Positions 1 through 5,736 of a DNA stretch of 6,520 nt are shown in pieces. Made by a program: the position numbers and the translations under genes. Within the stretch, counting starts at the first letter, position 1, and the number at the start of each line of letters is the position of its first letter. Origin of the DNA: Jatrophihabitans sp. (GTDB lineage: Bacteria > Actinomycetota > Actinomycetes > Mycobacteriales > Jatrophihabitantaceae); NCBI GenBank assembly GCA_025966255.1, contig JAOPVG010000564.1, positions 1-6,520 of the forward strand, given 5' to 3'. The notes under the pieces were generated by a model. It had not been told where the DNA came from. It searched no databases and saw nothing but the letters and a program-made list of their open reading frames with translations.

Positions 1-72
1 CCTGCCGCAGGCCGGGCTGTGCATGCCGTGTCAGCGCAACGCGGACGACGACACCGGCCCGGCCCGGCCCGG

Positions 73-78
73 TAGGGT
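73..78 (+). promoter_or_regulatory. -10 element of the salvage operon, leaderless arrangement
   Basis: TAGGGT lies 8 nt before the GTG of the purine nucleoside phosphorylase gene. A transcript starting about 7-8 nt after the -10 would begin at or next to that GTG, and no Shine-Dalgarno sequence precedes it, so a leaderless mRNA is likely. The -35 is weak: ACGACA at 48-53 shares GACA with the consensus, but the spacer would be 19 bp. A GGCCC-rich run (55-72) fills the spacer. The same nine bases TAGGGTCGG recur before the leader ORF of upp. This is inference from sequence; there is no transcript data. Confidence 0.5.
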
Positions 79-86
79 CGGCGGCC

Positions 87-884
87 GTGACCGGAGCAGA
101 TCCAGCAGCTGAAGCCAGCGCCGCGGCGGCCGTCCTCGCCGACCTGACCGGAATCTCCAGCCACGACGTCGCCATCGTTCTTGGCTCCGGCTGGGTGCCG
201 GCGATCGACGCGCTCGGCCCCGCGTCGGCCGATCTGCCGGTGACCGATCTGCCCGGCTTCCTCCCCCCTTCCGTGGAGGGCCATGCCGGCCGGATCCGAT
301 CGGTGGCGGTCGGCGGCAGGCGGGTCCTGGCCTTTCTCGGCCGGACCCACCTGTACGAGGGACGCGGTGTCGAGCCGGTCGTACACAACGTGCGGGTGGC
401 CGCCGCGGCCGGCTGCCGGGTCGTCGTCCTGACCAACGCCTGCGGCGGCCTGCGCGCCGGCCTGTCCGTCGGCGATGCGGTGTTGATCAGCGACCACTTG
501 AACCTGACGTGGCGCTCGCCCCTGCTCGGACCGCGGTTCGTCGATCTGAGTGACGTGTACTCGGCCCGGCTGCGCCGCCTCGTGCGCGAGATCGATCCGT
601 CGATCGCCGAGGGTGTCTACGCGATGTTCCCGGGCCCGCAGTACGAGACCCCGGCCGAAGTACGGATGGCCGGCGTCCTCGGCGCCGACCTCGTCGGGAT
701 GTCGACGGTGCTGGAGGCCGTGGCGGCGCGCGCCGAGGGCTGCGAGGTGCTCGGCATCTCGCTGGTGACGAACCTCGCCGCCGGGCTCGGCGATCCGCTC
801 GACCACGAAGAGGTGCTGGCCGTGGGCCGCGCCGCGGCGACGCGGATGGGAACGCTGCTCGGCCAGGTCATTCCCCGGCTATGA
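87..884 (+). CDS. punA: Purine nucleoside phosphorylase (trimeric, PNP/MTAP family)
   Basis: This cytoplasmic salvage enzyme phosphorolyses inosine and guanosine (and deoxy forms) to the free base plus (deoxy)ribose-1-phosphate. The 265 residues are the normal length for the low-molecular-mass trimeric class. Visible motifs are LGSGW at 32-36 (phosphate loop, Ser34), GRTHLYEG at 85-92 (His88, Tyr90), TNACGGL at 116-122, GPQYETPAE at 183-191 (Glu187, purine-binding glutamate), VGMSTVLE at 203-210 and LVTNLAAG at 226-233 (Asn229, base-binding asparagine). From memory it closely resembles M. tuberculosis Rv3307 (punA, also called deoD). The GTG start fits the promoter spacing and yields a typical N-terminus. 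The stop overlaps the next gene by ATGA, so the two are probably co-translated. Function is well supported; exact base preference is not visible. Confidence 0.95.
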   Translation: MTGADPAAEASAAAAVLADLTGISSHDVAIVLGSGWVPAIDALGPASADLPVTDLPGFLPPSVEGHAGRIRSVAVGGRRVLAFLGRTHLYEGRGVEPVVHNVRVAAAAGCRVVVLTNACGGLRAGLSVGDAVLISDHLNLTWRSPLLGPRFVDLSDVYSARLRRLVREIDPSIAEGVYAMFPGPQYETPAEVRMAGVLGADLVGMSTVLEAVAARAEGCEVLGISLVTNLAAGLGDPLDHEEVLAVGRAAATRMGTLLGQVIPRL

Positions 885-1657
885 CGGTCCTGGTCACGGG
901 GGCCGCCGGTCGAATCGGGACTGCGCTGCAATCGCGACTGCCCGGGTTCGGCTGGGAGGTCCGTTGGTTCGACCGCGCGTCGGTGCCGGACGGGATCGTC
1001 GGTGACATCTCCTCGAGCGACGATCTCGATGCGGCGATGCGCGGAGCGACCGCGGTCGTCCACCTCGCCGGCCTGCCGACCGAAGCCCGGTGGGAGCAGA
1101 TCCGCGAGGCCAACATCGACGGGCTCGTCAACGTGTTCGAGGCAGCGCGGCGCGCCGGAGTCCGGCGCGTGGTCTATGCGTCCTCGATCCACGCCGTCGG
1201 CTTCCAACCCGACACCGCCGGTCTGCCGGCCGACAGCCCGCCGCGTCCGGACACGCTCTACGGCGTGAGCAAGGCCTTCGGCGAGACGCTCGGCCGCTAC
1301 TACGCCGACCGGTACGGCCTGCGGGTGGCCTGCCTGCGCATCGGCACGTTCGAGGACCGCCCGCGGCACGTCCGCACCCTGCCCACGTGGCTCTCCCCCG
1401 ACGACTGCGCGCGGCTCGTCGATGCGTGCCTGCGCAGTGACGACCTCTCCTACTCGATCGTGTGGGGCGTCTCGGCCAACACTCGCTGCGCCTGGAACGT
1501 CGATTCGGGGTACGCCCTGGGCTACCGGCCGATGGACGACGCGGAGACCTACGCCGGCGCGCTGCCCGCCGCCGAGGACGATCCGACGGACGGGCTCGTC
1601 GGCGGTGGCTTCACGTCACCCGGTTTTGGCATCGACGAGGTGACGAGTCGATCGTGA
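881..1657 (+). CDS. NAD-dependent extended SDR, uronate-dehydrogenase-like
   Basis: This 258-residue Rossmann-fold oxidoreductase belongs to the NAD-dependent epimerase/dehydratase superfamily. It shows the TGAAGRIG nucleotide loop at 6-13, an Asp31 that favours NAD over NADP, HLAG at 61-64, catalytic-type serines in YASS at 99-102, and YGVSK at 127-131 (Tyr127, Lys131). Its length and C-terminal blocks (RIGTFE 153-158, PTWLSPDD 168-175, VWGVSAN 194-200, LGYRP 213-217, DPTDGLVGG 234-242) resemble, from memory, uronate dehydrogenase (Udh), which oxidises glucuronate or galacturonate to the aldarolactone. Where I recall Udh having Ser-Asn-His, this protein has Ser-Ile-His (102-104), so the substrate may differ. 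It overlaps the phosphorylase stop by ATGA and is probably co-transcribed with both neighbours; a role in nucleoside salvage is not obvious. The fold is secure and the substrate uncertain. Confidence 0.8.
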   Translation: MTVLVTGAAGRIGTALQSRLPGFGWEVRWFDRASVPDGIVGDISSSDDLDAAMRGATAVVHLAGLPTEARWEQIREANIDGLVNVFEAARRAGVRRVVYASSIHAVGFQPDTAGLPADSPPRPDTLYGVSKAFGETLGRYYADRYGLRVACLRIGTFEDRPRHVRTLPTWLSPDDCARLVDACLRSDDLSYSIVWGVSANTRCAWNVDSGYALGYRPMDDAETYAGALPAAEDDPTDGLVGGGFTSPGFGIDEVTSRS

Positions 1658-1689
1658 GGCACAGCGACGAGGTGAGGAGTCGGTCATGA
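1654..1689 (+). CDS. 11-residue coupling mini-ORF between SDR and mutase
   Basis: GTG at 1654 opens an 11-codon frame ([11 protein letters not shown]) ending in TGA at 1687-1689. Its start overlaps the SDR stop (GTGA, 1654-1657) and its stop overlaps the mutase start (ATGA, 1686-1689). A ribosome could therefore pass from the SDR to the mutase without leaving the mRNA. A purine-rich stretch GAGGTGA (1637-1643) lies 10 nt before its GTG. The peptide is mostly the repeated C-terminus of the SDR, so it is more likely a translational relay than a functional peptide. It could also be a chance by-product of the duplication. Confidence 0.4.
   Translation: MRHSDEVRSRS
1675..1679 (+). promoter_or_regulatory. 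Ribosome-binding site of the phosphohexomutase gene
   Basis: AGGAG lies 6 nt before the ATG at 1686. It is the clearest Shine-Dalgarno sequence in the window and fixes the mutase start. It exists only in copy 2 of the duplication; copy 1 reads ACGAG at the same place. Confidence 0.7.
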
Positions 1690-3272
1690 GCGTGCGTACG
1701 GATGTCGAGGCGTGGATTGCCGACGAGGTGGACCCGGTCGCCGCGAAGGAGTTGCAGGCGCTGCTCGACGCCGATGATGAGACCGAACTCGCCGTCCGGT
1801 TCAGCGGATCCCTCACCTTCGGCACGGCCGGCCTGCGCGGGCCGCTGCGGGCGGGGCCGAACGGGATGAACCGCGCCGTCGTGCGCCGGGCGGCCGCCGG
1901 TATCGCCGCCTGGCTGACGGCACACGGCCACAGCGGTGCGCCGGTGGTCGTGGGCTATGACGCGCGGCACGGCTCGTCCGACTTCGCCCACGACTCGGCC
2001 GCGATCTTCGCCGCCGCCGGCTTCGACGCCCGGCTCCTGCCGCGCGTGCTGCCCACGCCTGTGCTCGCCTTTGCCGTGCAGTACCTCGGCGCCGCCGCGG
2101 GCGTAATGGTGACGGCGTCGCACAATCCGCCCGCGGACAACGGCTACAAGGTCTACGCCGATGACGGTGCCCAGATCGTGCCACCGACGGACACCGAGAT
2201 CGAGGCCGCCATCCAGGCGGTCGGCCCGACGCGATCGGTGCCACTGGATCCCGACGGCGTCACCGTGCTCGACGAATCGATCGTGACCTCGTACGTCAGT
2301 GCCGTCGTCGGACTCATCGGCGACGGCCCGCGCGAGTTGCGGATCGTGCATACGGCACTGCACGGCGTGGGCACCGAGGTGGTGCGGGCGGTCTTCGACG
2401 CCGCCGACTTCACGGACCTGATCCCGGTGCCGCAGCAGGAGCATCCGGACCCGGACTTCCCGACCGTCGCCTTCCCGAACCCAGAGGAGCCCGGGGCACT
2501 GGATCTCGCATTTGCGCTGGCGCGCGACCGCTCCGCCGACATCGTGATCGCCAACGACCCGGACGCCGACCGGTGCGCGGTTGCCGTCCCGACGCCGGAC
2601 GGCGCCTGGCGGATGCTGCGCGGCGACGAGGTGGGGGTGCTGCTGGCCGACGCGCTGCTGCGCGAGGGCGTGCGCGGCACCTATGCCACGACGATCGTCT
2701 CCTCGTCGATGCTCGGCGCGCTCGCGAAGCGCAACGGCGTCGGCTATGCCGAGACGCTCACCGGGTTCAAGTGGATCTCGCGGGCCGCTCCGGATCTCGT
2801 CTACGGCTACGAGGAGGCACTCGGGTACGCGGTCGCGCCCGACCTGGTCCGCGACAAGGACGGGGTGAGCGCCGCCCTGCGCGTCGCGCATCTTGCCGCG
2901 GGCCTGAAGTCGGCCGGCTTGTCGCTGCTCGACCGGCTCGACGAGCTGGCCGCCGAATACGGCCGCTACGCCACCGACCAGGTCTCGATCCGGGTCGACG
3001 ACCTGTCGATCATCGAGGACACGATGCGTCGAATCCGCGAGTCGCCGCCGGCCACGTTGCTCGGCCACGAGATCGAGGTCGACGACCTGCTGCCGGACAC
3101 CGACGCCCTGCGCTGGCGTTGGCCGGGCGGTCGCGTGGTCGTGCGGCCGTCGGGCACCGAGCCGAAGCTGAAGGCGTACCTGGAAGTGGTCGAGCCGCGC
3201 GGCTCGGCGAGCGCCGCGGCTGAGCCTCTCGCCCAGCTGCGGGCCGAGGTGTCGGCCATCCTCGACGTCTGA
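1686..3272 (+). CDS. pmmB: Alpha-D-phosphohexomutase, PGM2/PmmB type (phosphomannomutase or phosphopentomutase)
   Basis: This cytoplasmic four-domain mutase moves phosphate between C1 and C5 or C6 of sugar phosphates via a phosphoserine. At 528 residues it is complete. The active-site loop TASHNP is at 143-148 (Ser145), the magnesium loop DPDADR at 291-296, the sugar-specificity loop GYEEALGY at 374-381, and the phosphate-binding loop RPSGTEPKLK at 487-496. The FGTAGLRG block (45-52), DNGYKVY after the serine loop, and DKDGVSAA (390-397) after the sugar loop resemble human PGM2, a phosphopentomutase, as well as M. tuberculosis PmmB (Rv3308). Sitting two genes after a purine nucleoside phosphorylase, it may convert the released (deoxy)ribose-1-phosphate to the 5-phosphate. 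Mannose or glucose phosphates remain possible substrates. The start is set by AGGAG six bases upstream. It converges on the minus-strand gene with only 25 nt between stops; I see no convincing terminator there. Confidence 0.92.
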   Translation: MSVRTDVEAWIADEVDPVAAKELQALLDADDETELAVRFSGSLTFGTAGLRGPLRAGPNGMNRAVVRRAAAGIAAWLTAHGHSGAPVVVGYDARHGSSDFAHDSAAIFAAAGFDARLLPRVLPTPVLAFAVQYLGAAAGVMVTASHNPPADNGYKVYADDGAQIVPPTDTEIEAAIQAVGPTRSVPLDPDGVTVLDESIVTSYVSAVVGLIGDGPRELRIVHTALHGVGTEVVRAVFDAADFTDLIPVPQQEHPDPDFPTVAFPNPEEPGALDLAFALARDRSADIVIANDPDADRCAVAVPTPDGAWRMLRGDEVGVLLADALLREGVRGTYATTIVSSSMLGALAKRNGVGYAETLTGFKWISRAAPDLVYGYEEALGYAVAPDLVRDKDGVSAALRVAHLAAGLKSAGLSLLDRLDELAAEYGRYATDQVSIRVDDLSIIEDTMRRIRESPPATLLGHEIEVDDLLPDTDALRWRWPGGRVVVRPSGTEPKLKAYLEVVEPRGSASAAAEPLAQLRAEVSAILDV

Positions 3273-3297
3273 CCGGCCGCGGAGTCTTACCGCAGCG

Positions 3298-4386
3298 TCA
3301 GTGCGTAGGCACCAACCCGCCGGTGAGCCAGACCTTCCACGGCACGTTCCAGTCGCCGTAGCCCGATGCCAGCTGCATCGGAGTCCCACCCGTGTTGACG
3401 TACTCCACAGGGTCGCCGATCTGCAGGAGGTTGAAGAGCTTCTTCGCGTCGGCGGGGAGCAGGTTCGTGCCGCCGCCGGAGGTGTTGACGCCCTTCTTGA
3501 TGTTCGCGACGTTCCACTCGGCCGCGGAGAGGTACTCGCCGCCGTAGGTCAGACGTTGGGCGTACTGGACGTGCAGCTGCGGACTGGACGACGCGTGCAG
3601 CGTGATGTCGTTGGACTTCTCCATGATCACCTTGATGCCGGGGCGGGTGGGGGTGAACCTGATCCCGAGCGATACCGGGAAGCTGCCGTAGGGCTTGCCG
3701 TCGGTGGTCACGACCATCTTGTGGGTCAGGTTGTCGACCTTGGCGATGTTCGCCGCGCCGGTGTGGAAGTCGGTCGTCAGGTTGTTGTCGTAGGTGAGCC
3801 CGCCGCCGGCCGAGAGCCCCTTGACGGGGATCGAAACGTGTACGGCGGCGTGCCCGGGCCAGTACTCCGCGGGCCGGAAATGCGCTTCGATCGGACCGTT
3901 GCCGGCCTTGGACGTCTCGAAATACCAGGCGCCCTCGATCGGCTTGCCGTTCACGGTCGCCGTGGTCGCTTGCTGGAGCGACTTGCCATTCAGGATCCGC
4001 TTCGAGAAGTACGCGATCACCGGCATGCCGACGCCGTAGTTGGCGTTGTCGTCGTTGTGCAGCTTGACGTGCACCGCCGTCGGGTCGGCCGACGCGCTCG
4101 GTGTGCTCTGGTTGCTCTGGTTGCTCTGGGACAGCACCCGATTCTGATCCGCATCGTGCGACGCCGTGGACCGCGAGATGGCCGCCGCTGCACCCACCAC
4201 GGCGACTACTGCGGCTGCCGCCGTGAGCGGGGCGGCCCAACGAACCAGCCGGCTGCGGGAATTGGCGGACACGTCCGGCATGGTGGCGAAACGGGGCGGC
4301 GGAGGGCTGGCCTGGTCGCTGACCGACGCGTGGGCGTGCGCGTCGAATGCGCCGCGCAACGTCCGCTCGAGATCGTCTTCCGTCAT
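3298..4386 (-). CDS. Putative anti-sigma factor with catalytically dead L,D-transpeptidase sensor domain
   Basis: This 362-residue single-pass membrane protein is encoded directly after, and overlapping by ATGA, the ECF sigma gene, so it is probably its co-translated partner. Residues 1-46 are a short cytoplasmic region (acidic/basic TEDDLERTLRGAFDAH, then a Pro-rich PPPPRF); 47-71 are one membrane helix preceded by arginines; 72-104 are a Ser/Gln/Asn-rich linker; about 105-210 an Ig-like domain (EYWPG at 174-178); about 212-334 a YkuD L,D-transpeptidase fold (THKMVV, FPVSLG, GIKVIMEKSNDI); and 335-362 the Trp-rich C-terminal tail (GDWNVPW). In active enzymes I recall an HSAPWS block and a SHGCxN block; here they read SAAEWN (287-292) and SGGGTN (303-308). 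Both histidines and the cysteine are lost, and the protein contains no cysteine anywhere. It lacks the zinc-type anti-sigma HxxxCxxC motif. Domain assignment is strong; anti-sigma function is inferred from position. Confidence 0.8.
   Translation of the reverse strand: MTEDDLERTLRGAFDAHAHASVSDQASPPPPRFATMPDVSANSRSRLVRWAAPLTAAAAVVAVVGAAAAISRSTASHDADQNRVLSQSNQSNQSTPSASADPTAVHVKLHNDDNANYGVGMPVIAYFSKRILNGKSLQQATTATVNGKPIEGAWYFETSKAGNGPIEAHFRPAEYWPGHAAVHVSIPVKGLSAGGGLTYDNNLTTDFHTGAANIAKVDNLTHKMVVTTDGKPYGSFPVSLGIRFTPTRPGIKVIMEKSNDITLHASSSPQLHVQYAQRLTYGGEYLSAAEWNVANIKKGVNTSGGGTNLLPADAKKLFNLLQIGDPVEYVNTGGTPMQLASGYGDWNVPWKVWLTGGLVPTH
4104..4130 (-). repeat. Three 9-bp tandem units encoding Ser-Asn-Gln in the linker
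   Basis: TGCTCTGGT on the plus strand occurs three times in a row, with one mismatch at the last base. It encodes the SNQSNQSNQ-type stretch just outside the membrane helix of the putative anti-sigma protein. Units of nine keep the frame, so the linker length could vary between strains by slippage. Confidence 0.7.
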
Positions 4387-4946
4387 GCGAATTCACTTCC
4401 GAGTACACGTTGCAGGGTGGCCATACCGCGACTGGCGGCCGACTTTACGGAGCCGGGCGAGATGCCCAGCGACTGGGCGATCTCCCGTTCGGACAGCCCC
4501 GACCAGTACCGCAGGATCAGCACCTCGCGTTGATGGCGGGGCAGGGCCCGCACCGCGACCAGGGCCGCGCGGTGCTCGTCGCGCAGCAGCACGTCGTAGT
4601 CGGCGGCCGGAGTGGCCTCCGGTTCGGCCACCTTGAGGTGCTTGCGGGCCACCTGGCGGCGCCGGATCACCGACCGGGAGAGGTTCACGACCGACGTGCG
4701 CAAGTACGCCAGCGCAGCGTCGGGCTCACGGAGGGAATCGGCCCGGCGGTGCAGCGCCACGAAGGCGTCCTGGACGACGTCCTCCGCGCTCGTCACATCG
4801 TCGACGAGCAGCGCCGCGAACCGGACCAGGTAGCGCCAATGCGCGTTGTAGAGAGCGTGGAGATCGACACGGTCCGCAATCGGCGCCGACCGATCGGTCA
4901 GCCCGCCCGACTGCTTGTCCGCTTCCACTATGAGCAAGGGTGCCAC
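4383..4946 (-). CDS. ECF RNA polymerase sigma factor, SigE family
   Basis: This 187-residue extracytoplasmic-function sigma factor directs RNA polymerase to stress-type promoters. Region 2 spans about 29-96 (YNAHWRYLVRFAALL, EDVVQDAF at 55-62, AYLRTSVVNLSRSVIRRR at 80-97) and region 4 about 124-183 (LPRHQREVLILRYW at 135-148, helix-turn-helix at 152-172 with LSEREIAQSLGISPGSVKS). There is no region 3 and no extra C-terminal domain. The GTG start is chosen because a promoter-like pair ends 7 nt upstream, giving a leaderless transcript; TTG (codon 4) or GTG (codon 7) are alternatives, since no clear Shine-Dalgarno sequence is seen. The gene overlaps the membrane partner by ATGA. A closely matching promoter before the lipoprotein gene suggests autoregulation and a local regulon. 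The family is certain; the inducing signal is unknown. Confidence 0.93.
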   Translation of the reverse strand: MAPLLIVEADKQSGGLTDRSAPIADRVDLHALYNAHWRYLVRFAALLVDDVTSAEDVVQDAFVALHRRADSLREPDAALAYLRTSVVNLSRSVIRRRQVARKHLKVAEPEATPAADYDVLLRDEHRAALVAVRALPRHQREVLILRYWSGLSEREIAQSLGISPGSVKSAASRGMATLQRVLGSEFA

Positions 4947-4953
4947 ATCAGAG

Positions 4954-4981
4954 AGTCGTCCGAGGTGGTGTCGAGGTTGCC
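4954..4981 (-). promoter_or_regulatory. ECF-type promoter of the sigma/anti-sigma operon
   Basis: Read on the minus strand, GGCAAC (4976-4981) and CGACT (4954-4958) are separated by 17 bp. This fits the general ECF pattern of AAC at -35 and CGTC-like at -10. The -10 ends 7 nt before the GTG of the sigma gene, so transcription would start at the GTG itself. The same elements with the same spacing precede the lipoprotein gene. Probably autoregulatory; inferred from sequence only. Confidence 0.6.
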
Positions 4982-5030
4982 TTGATCAGAGCAGTCCGCG
5001 CGAAGTCCACTCGCGGCAGCGCTGGTTGGG

Positions 5031-5654
5031 TCAGCCCCGCCACATCGTGGTGACGCTGCGCTGGAGCAGGGTCTTGCCCTTCGGCCAGCCGTAGTTGGCC
5101 GTGACCGCCGTAGCCCGGGCGTTGACGACGTCCGCAGCGGCGCCGTTCGTGCAGCGGAAGGCCAGGTTGACGCCCTTGACCGACGGCACCATGCCGGTGG
5201 AGGCCACGCACCGCACGCCGTTGTCGAGCTGCAGCGCCCACGGGCGGATGCCGGCCGCGACCGGCGTGACGTGGGGCAGCGGCTCGGTCAGGTTGAGCAC
5301 GAGCGCGTCGGACCACGGGTCGGCGAGGCACGCGACACTGCGCGGTGCCGCCTTCCCGGACGGGGCGAAGCAGGGATCTAGGATCTTGTTGCCGCTCCAG
5401 CAGCGATAGGCGTCCGCGCGGGGATCGGCGATGCTGCTCGTCCAACACTTGCCGGCGGAAACGTCGGCGACGTTGACCGTCAGATTGCCCTTGGCGTCAT
5501 ACGCCGCGAAGGTCCTGACTGTCGTGGTCGCGCCCTGACCGCCGACGGACCGTGATTTGTCGGTCGGGCTGGCGCACGCGACAAGAAGCAGCGCCAGCGC
5601 GCCAACTGCGAGCAGCTGCTTCAGCAGGTTGCCCGTGCCCCTCCGTACCCCCAC
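5031..5654 (-). CDS. Cysteine-rich secreted lipoprotein of unknown function
   Basis: This 207-residue protein has a lipoprotein signal: Arg4, Arg5 and Lys12, a hydrophobic stretch at 13-25, then a lipobox LVAC with the acylated Cys27. It is expected on the outer face of the membrane. A short flexible linker follows to about residue 47. The mature part has six cysteines (70, 85, 95, 109, 149, 168), enough for three disulfides, in conspicuous motifs such as GKCWTSS (68-74), DPRADAYRCW (77-86) and DPCF (93-96). I have the impression of similar secreted actinobacterial proteins with this CW...DPRxDAxRC...DPCF pattern, but can name no function. GTG is chosen as start because an in-frame stop lies three codons upstream and the ECF-like promoter ends 8 nt before it. 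Its stop is 84 nt from the sigma gene, and its promoter predicts control by that sigma factor. Confidence 0.85.
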   Translation of the reverse strand: MGVRRGTGNLLKQLLAVGALALLLVACASPTDKSRSVGGQGATTTVRTFAAYDAKGNLTVNVADVSAGKCWTSSIADPRADAYRCWSGNKILDPCFAPSGKAAPRSVACLADPWSDALVLNLTEPLPHVTPVAAGIRPWALQLDNGVRCVASTGMVPSVKGVNLAFRCTNGAAADVVNARATAVTANYGWPKGKTLLQRSVTTMWRG

Positions 5655-5662
5655 GGACAGTT

Positions 5663-5690
5663 AGACGTCCAGCCGCGACGCTTTGTTGCC
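5663..5690 (-). promoter_or_regulatory. ECF-type promoter of the lipoprotein gene, matching the sigma promoter
   Basis: On the minus strand GGCAAC (5685-5690) and CGTCT (5663-5667) are 17 bp apart, and the -10 ends 8 nt before the GTG. Against the sigma-gene promoter, AGGCAAC and GGACGWCT agree with identical spacing, while the 14 bases between and the upstream flanks do not. The similarity is therefore confined to the two recognition elements. It predicts a leaderless or nearly leaderless mRNA driven by the neighbouring sigma factor. Confidence 0.65.
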
Positions 5691-5736
5691 TCGACGGCCA
5701 AACTGGTCGTAACGATGTGATCACGGACGGGCGACG

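Larger units (their letters stand above)
1633..1690 (+). repeat. Imperfect tandem duplication at the SDR/mutase junction
   Basis: Copy 1 (1633-1658) and copy 2 (1665-1690) match at 23 of 26 positions, with a 32-nt offset. Copy 1 covers the end of the SDR gene, which encodes DEVTSRS and stop. Copy 2 re-encodes DEVRSRS and stop, and carries the ribosome-binding site and start codon of the mutase. The three differences are C/G at 1644/1676, A/G at 1651/1683 and G/A at 1654/1686, the last turning GTGAG into ATGAG. I infer an older ATGA junction that was duplicated in tandem. Confidence 0.75.

Noticed and set aside
2..109. Open plus-strand frame at the left edge with a CMPC motif, possibly the end of another gene
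   Set aside because: It would run more than 20 nt into punA and its downstream part is low-complexity Arg/Ser; too short to judge. A minus-strand ATG at 22-24 could likewise begin a divergent gene, but only eight codons are visible.
617..1369. 250-codon minus-strand frame across the punA/SDR junction
   Set aside because: It crosses two confident genes and has no recognisable domain; a shadow of high GC.
3273..3297. Bidirectional terminator between the convergent mutase and anti-sigma genes
   Set aside because: Only a short CCGCGGCCGG-type GC word is present, with no stem-loop of useful length and no T-run.
1611..3389. 592-codon open frame on the minus strand opposite the mutase gene
   Set aside because: The plus strand carries every mutase motif over this span. 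The antisense product is Arg/Gly/His-rich with no domain, as expected from GC-rich third positions.
3298..4386. Annotating the membrane protein simply as an active L,D-transpeptidase
   Set aside because: The fold fits, but the catalytic cysteine and both histidines are absent, so enzymatic cross-linking is not supported.
3301..4533. 410-codon open frame on the plus strand opposite the anti-sigma and sigma genes
   Set aside because: The composition is Arg/Val/Gly-rich without motifs, and it spans two well-supported minus-strand genes.
4947..5030. Terminator or small RNA in the lipoprotein/sigma gap
   Set aside because: Apart from the ECF-like promoter I see only a short direct repeat (AGTCC twice) and no stable hairpin.
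5717..5724. Palindrome GTGATCAC upstream of the lipoprotein promoter, possible operator
   Set aside because: Eight bases are too few to separate from chance, and the symmetry does not extend outward.
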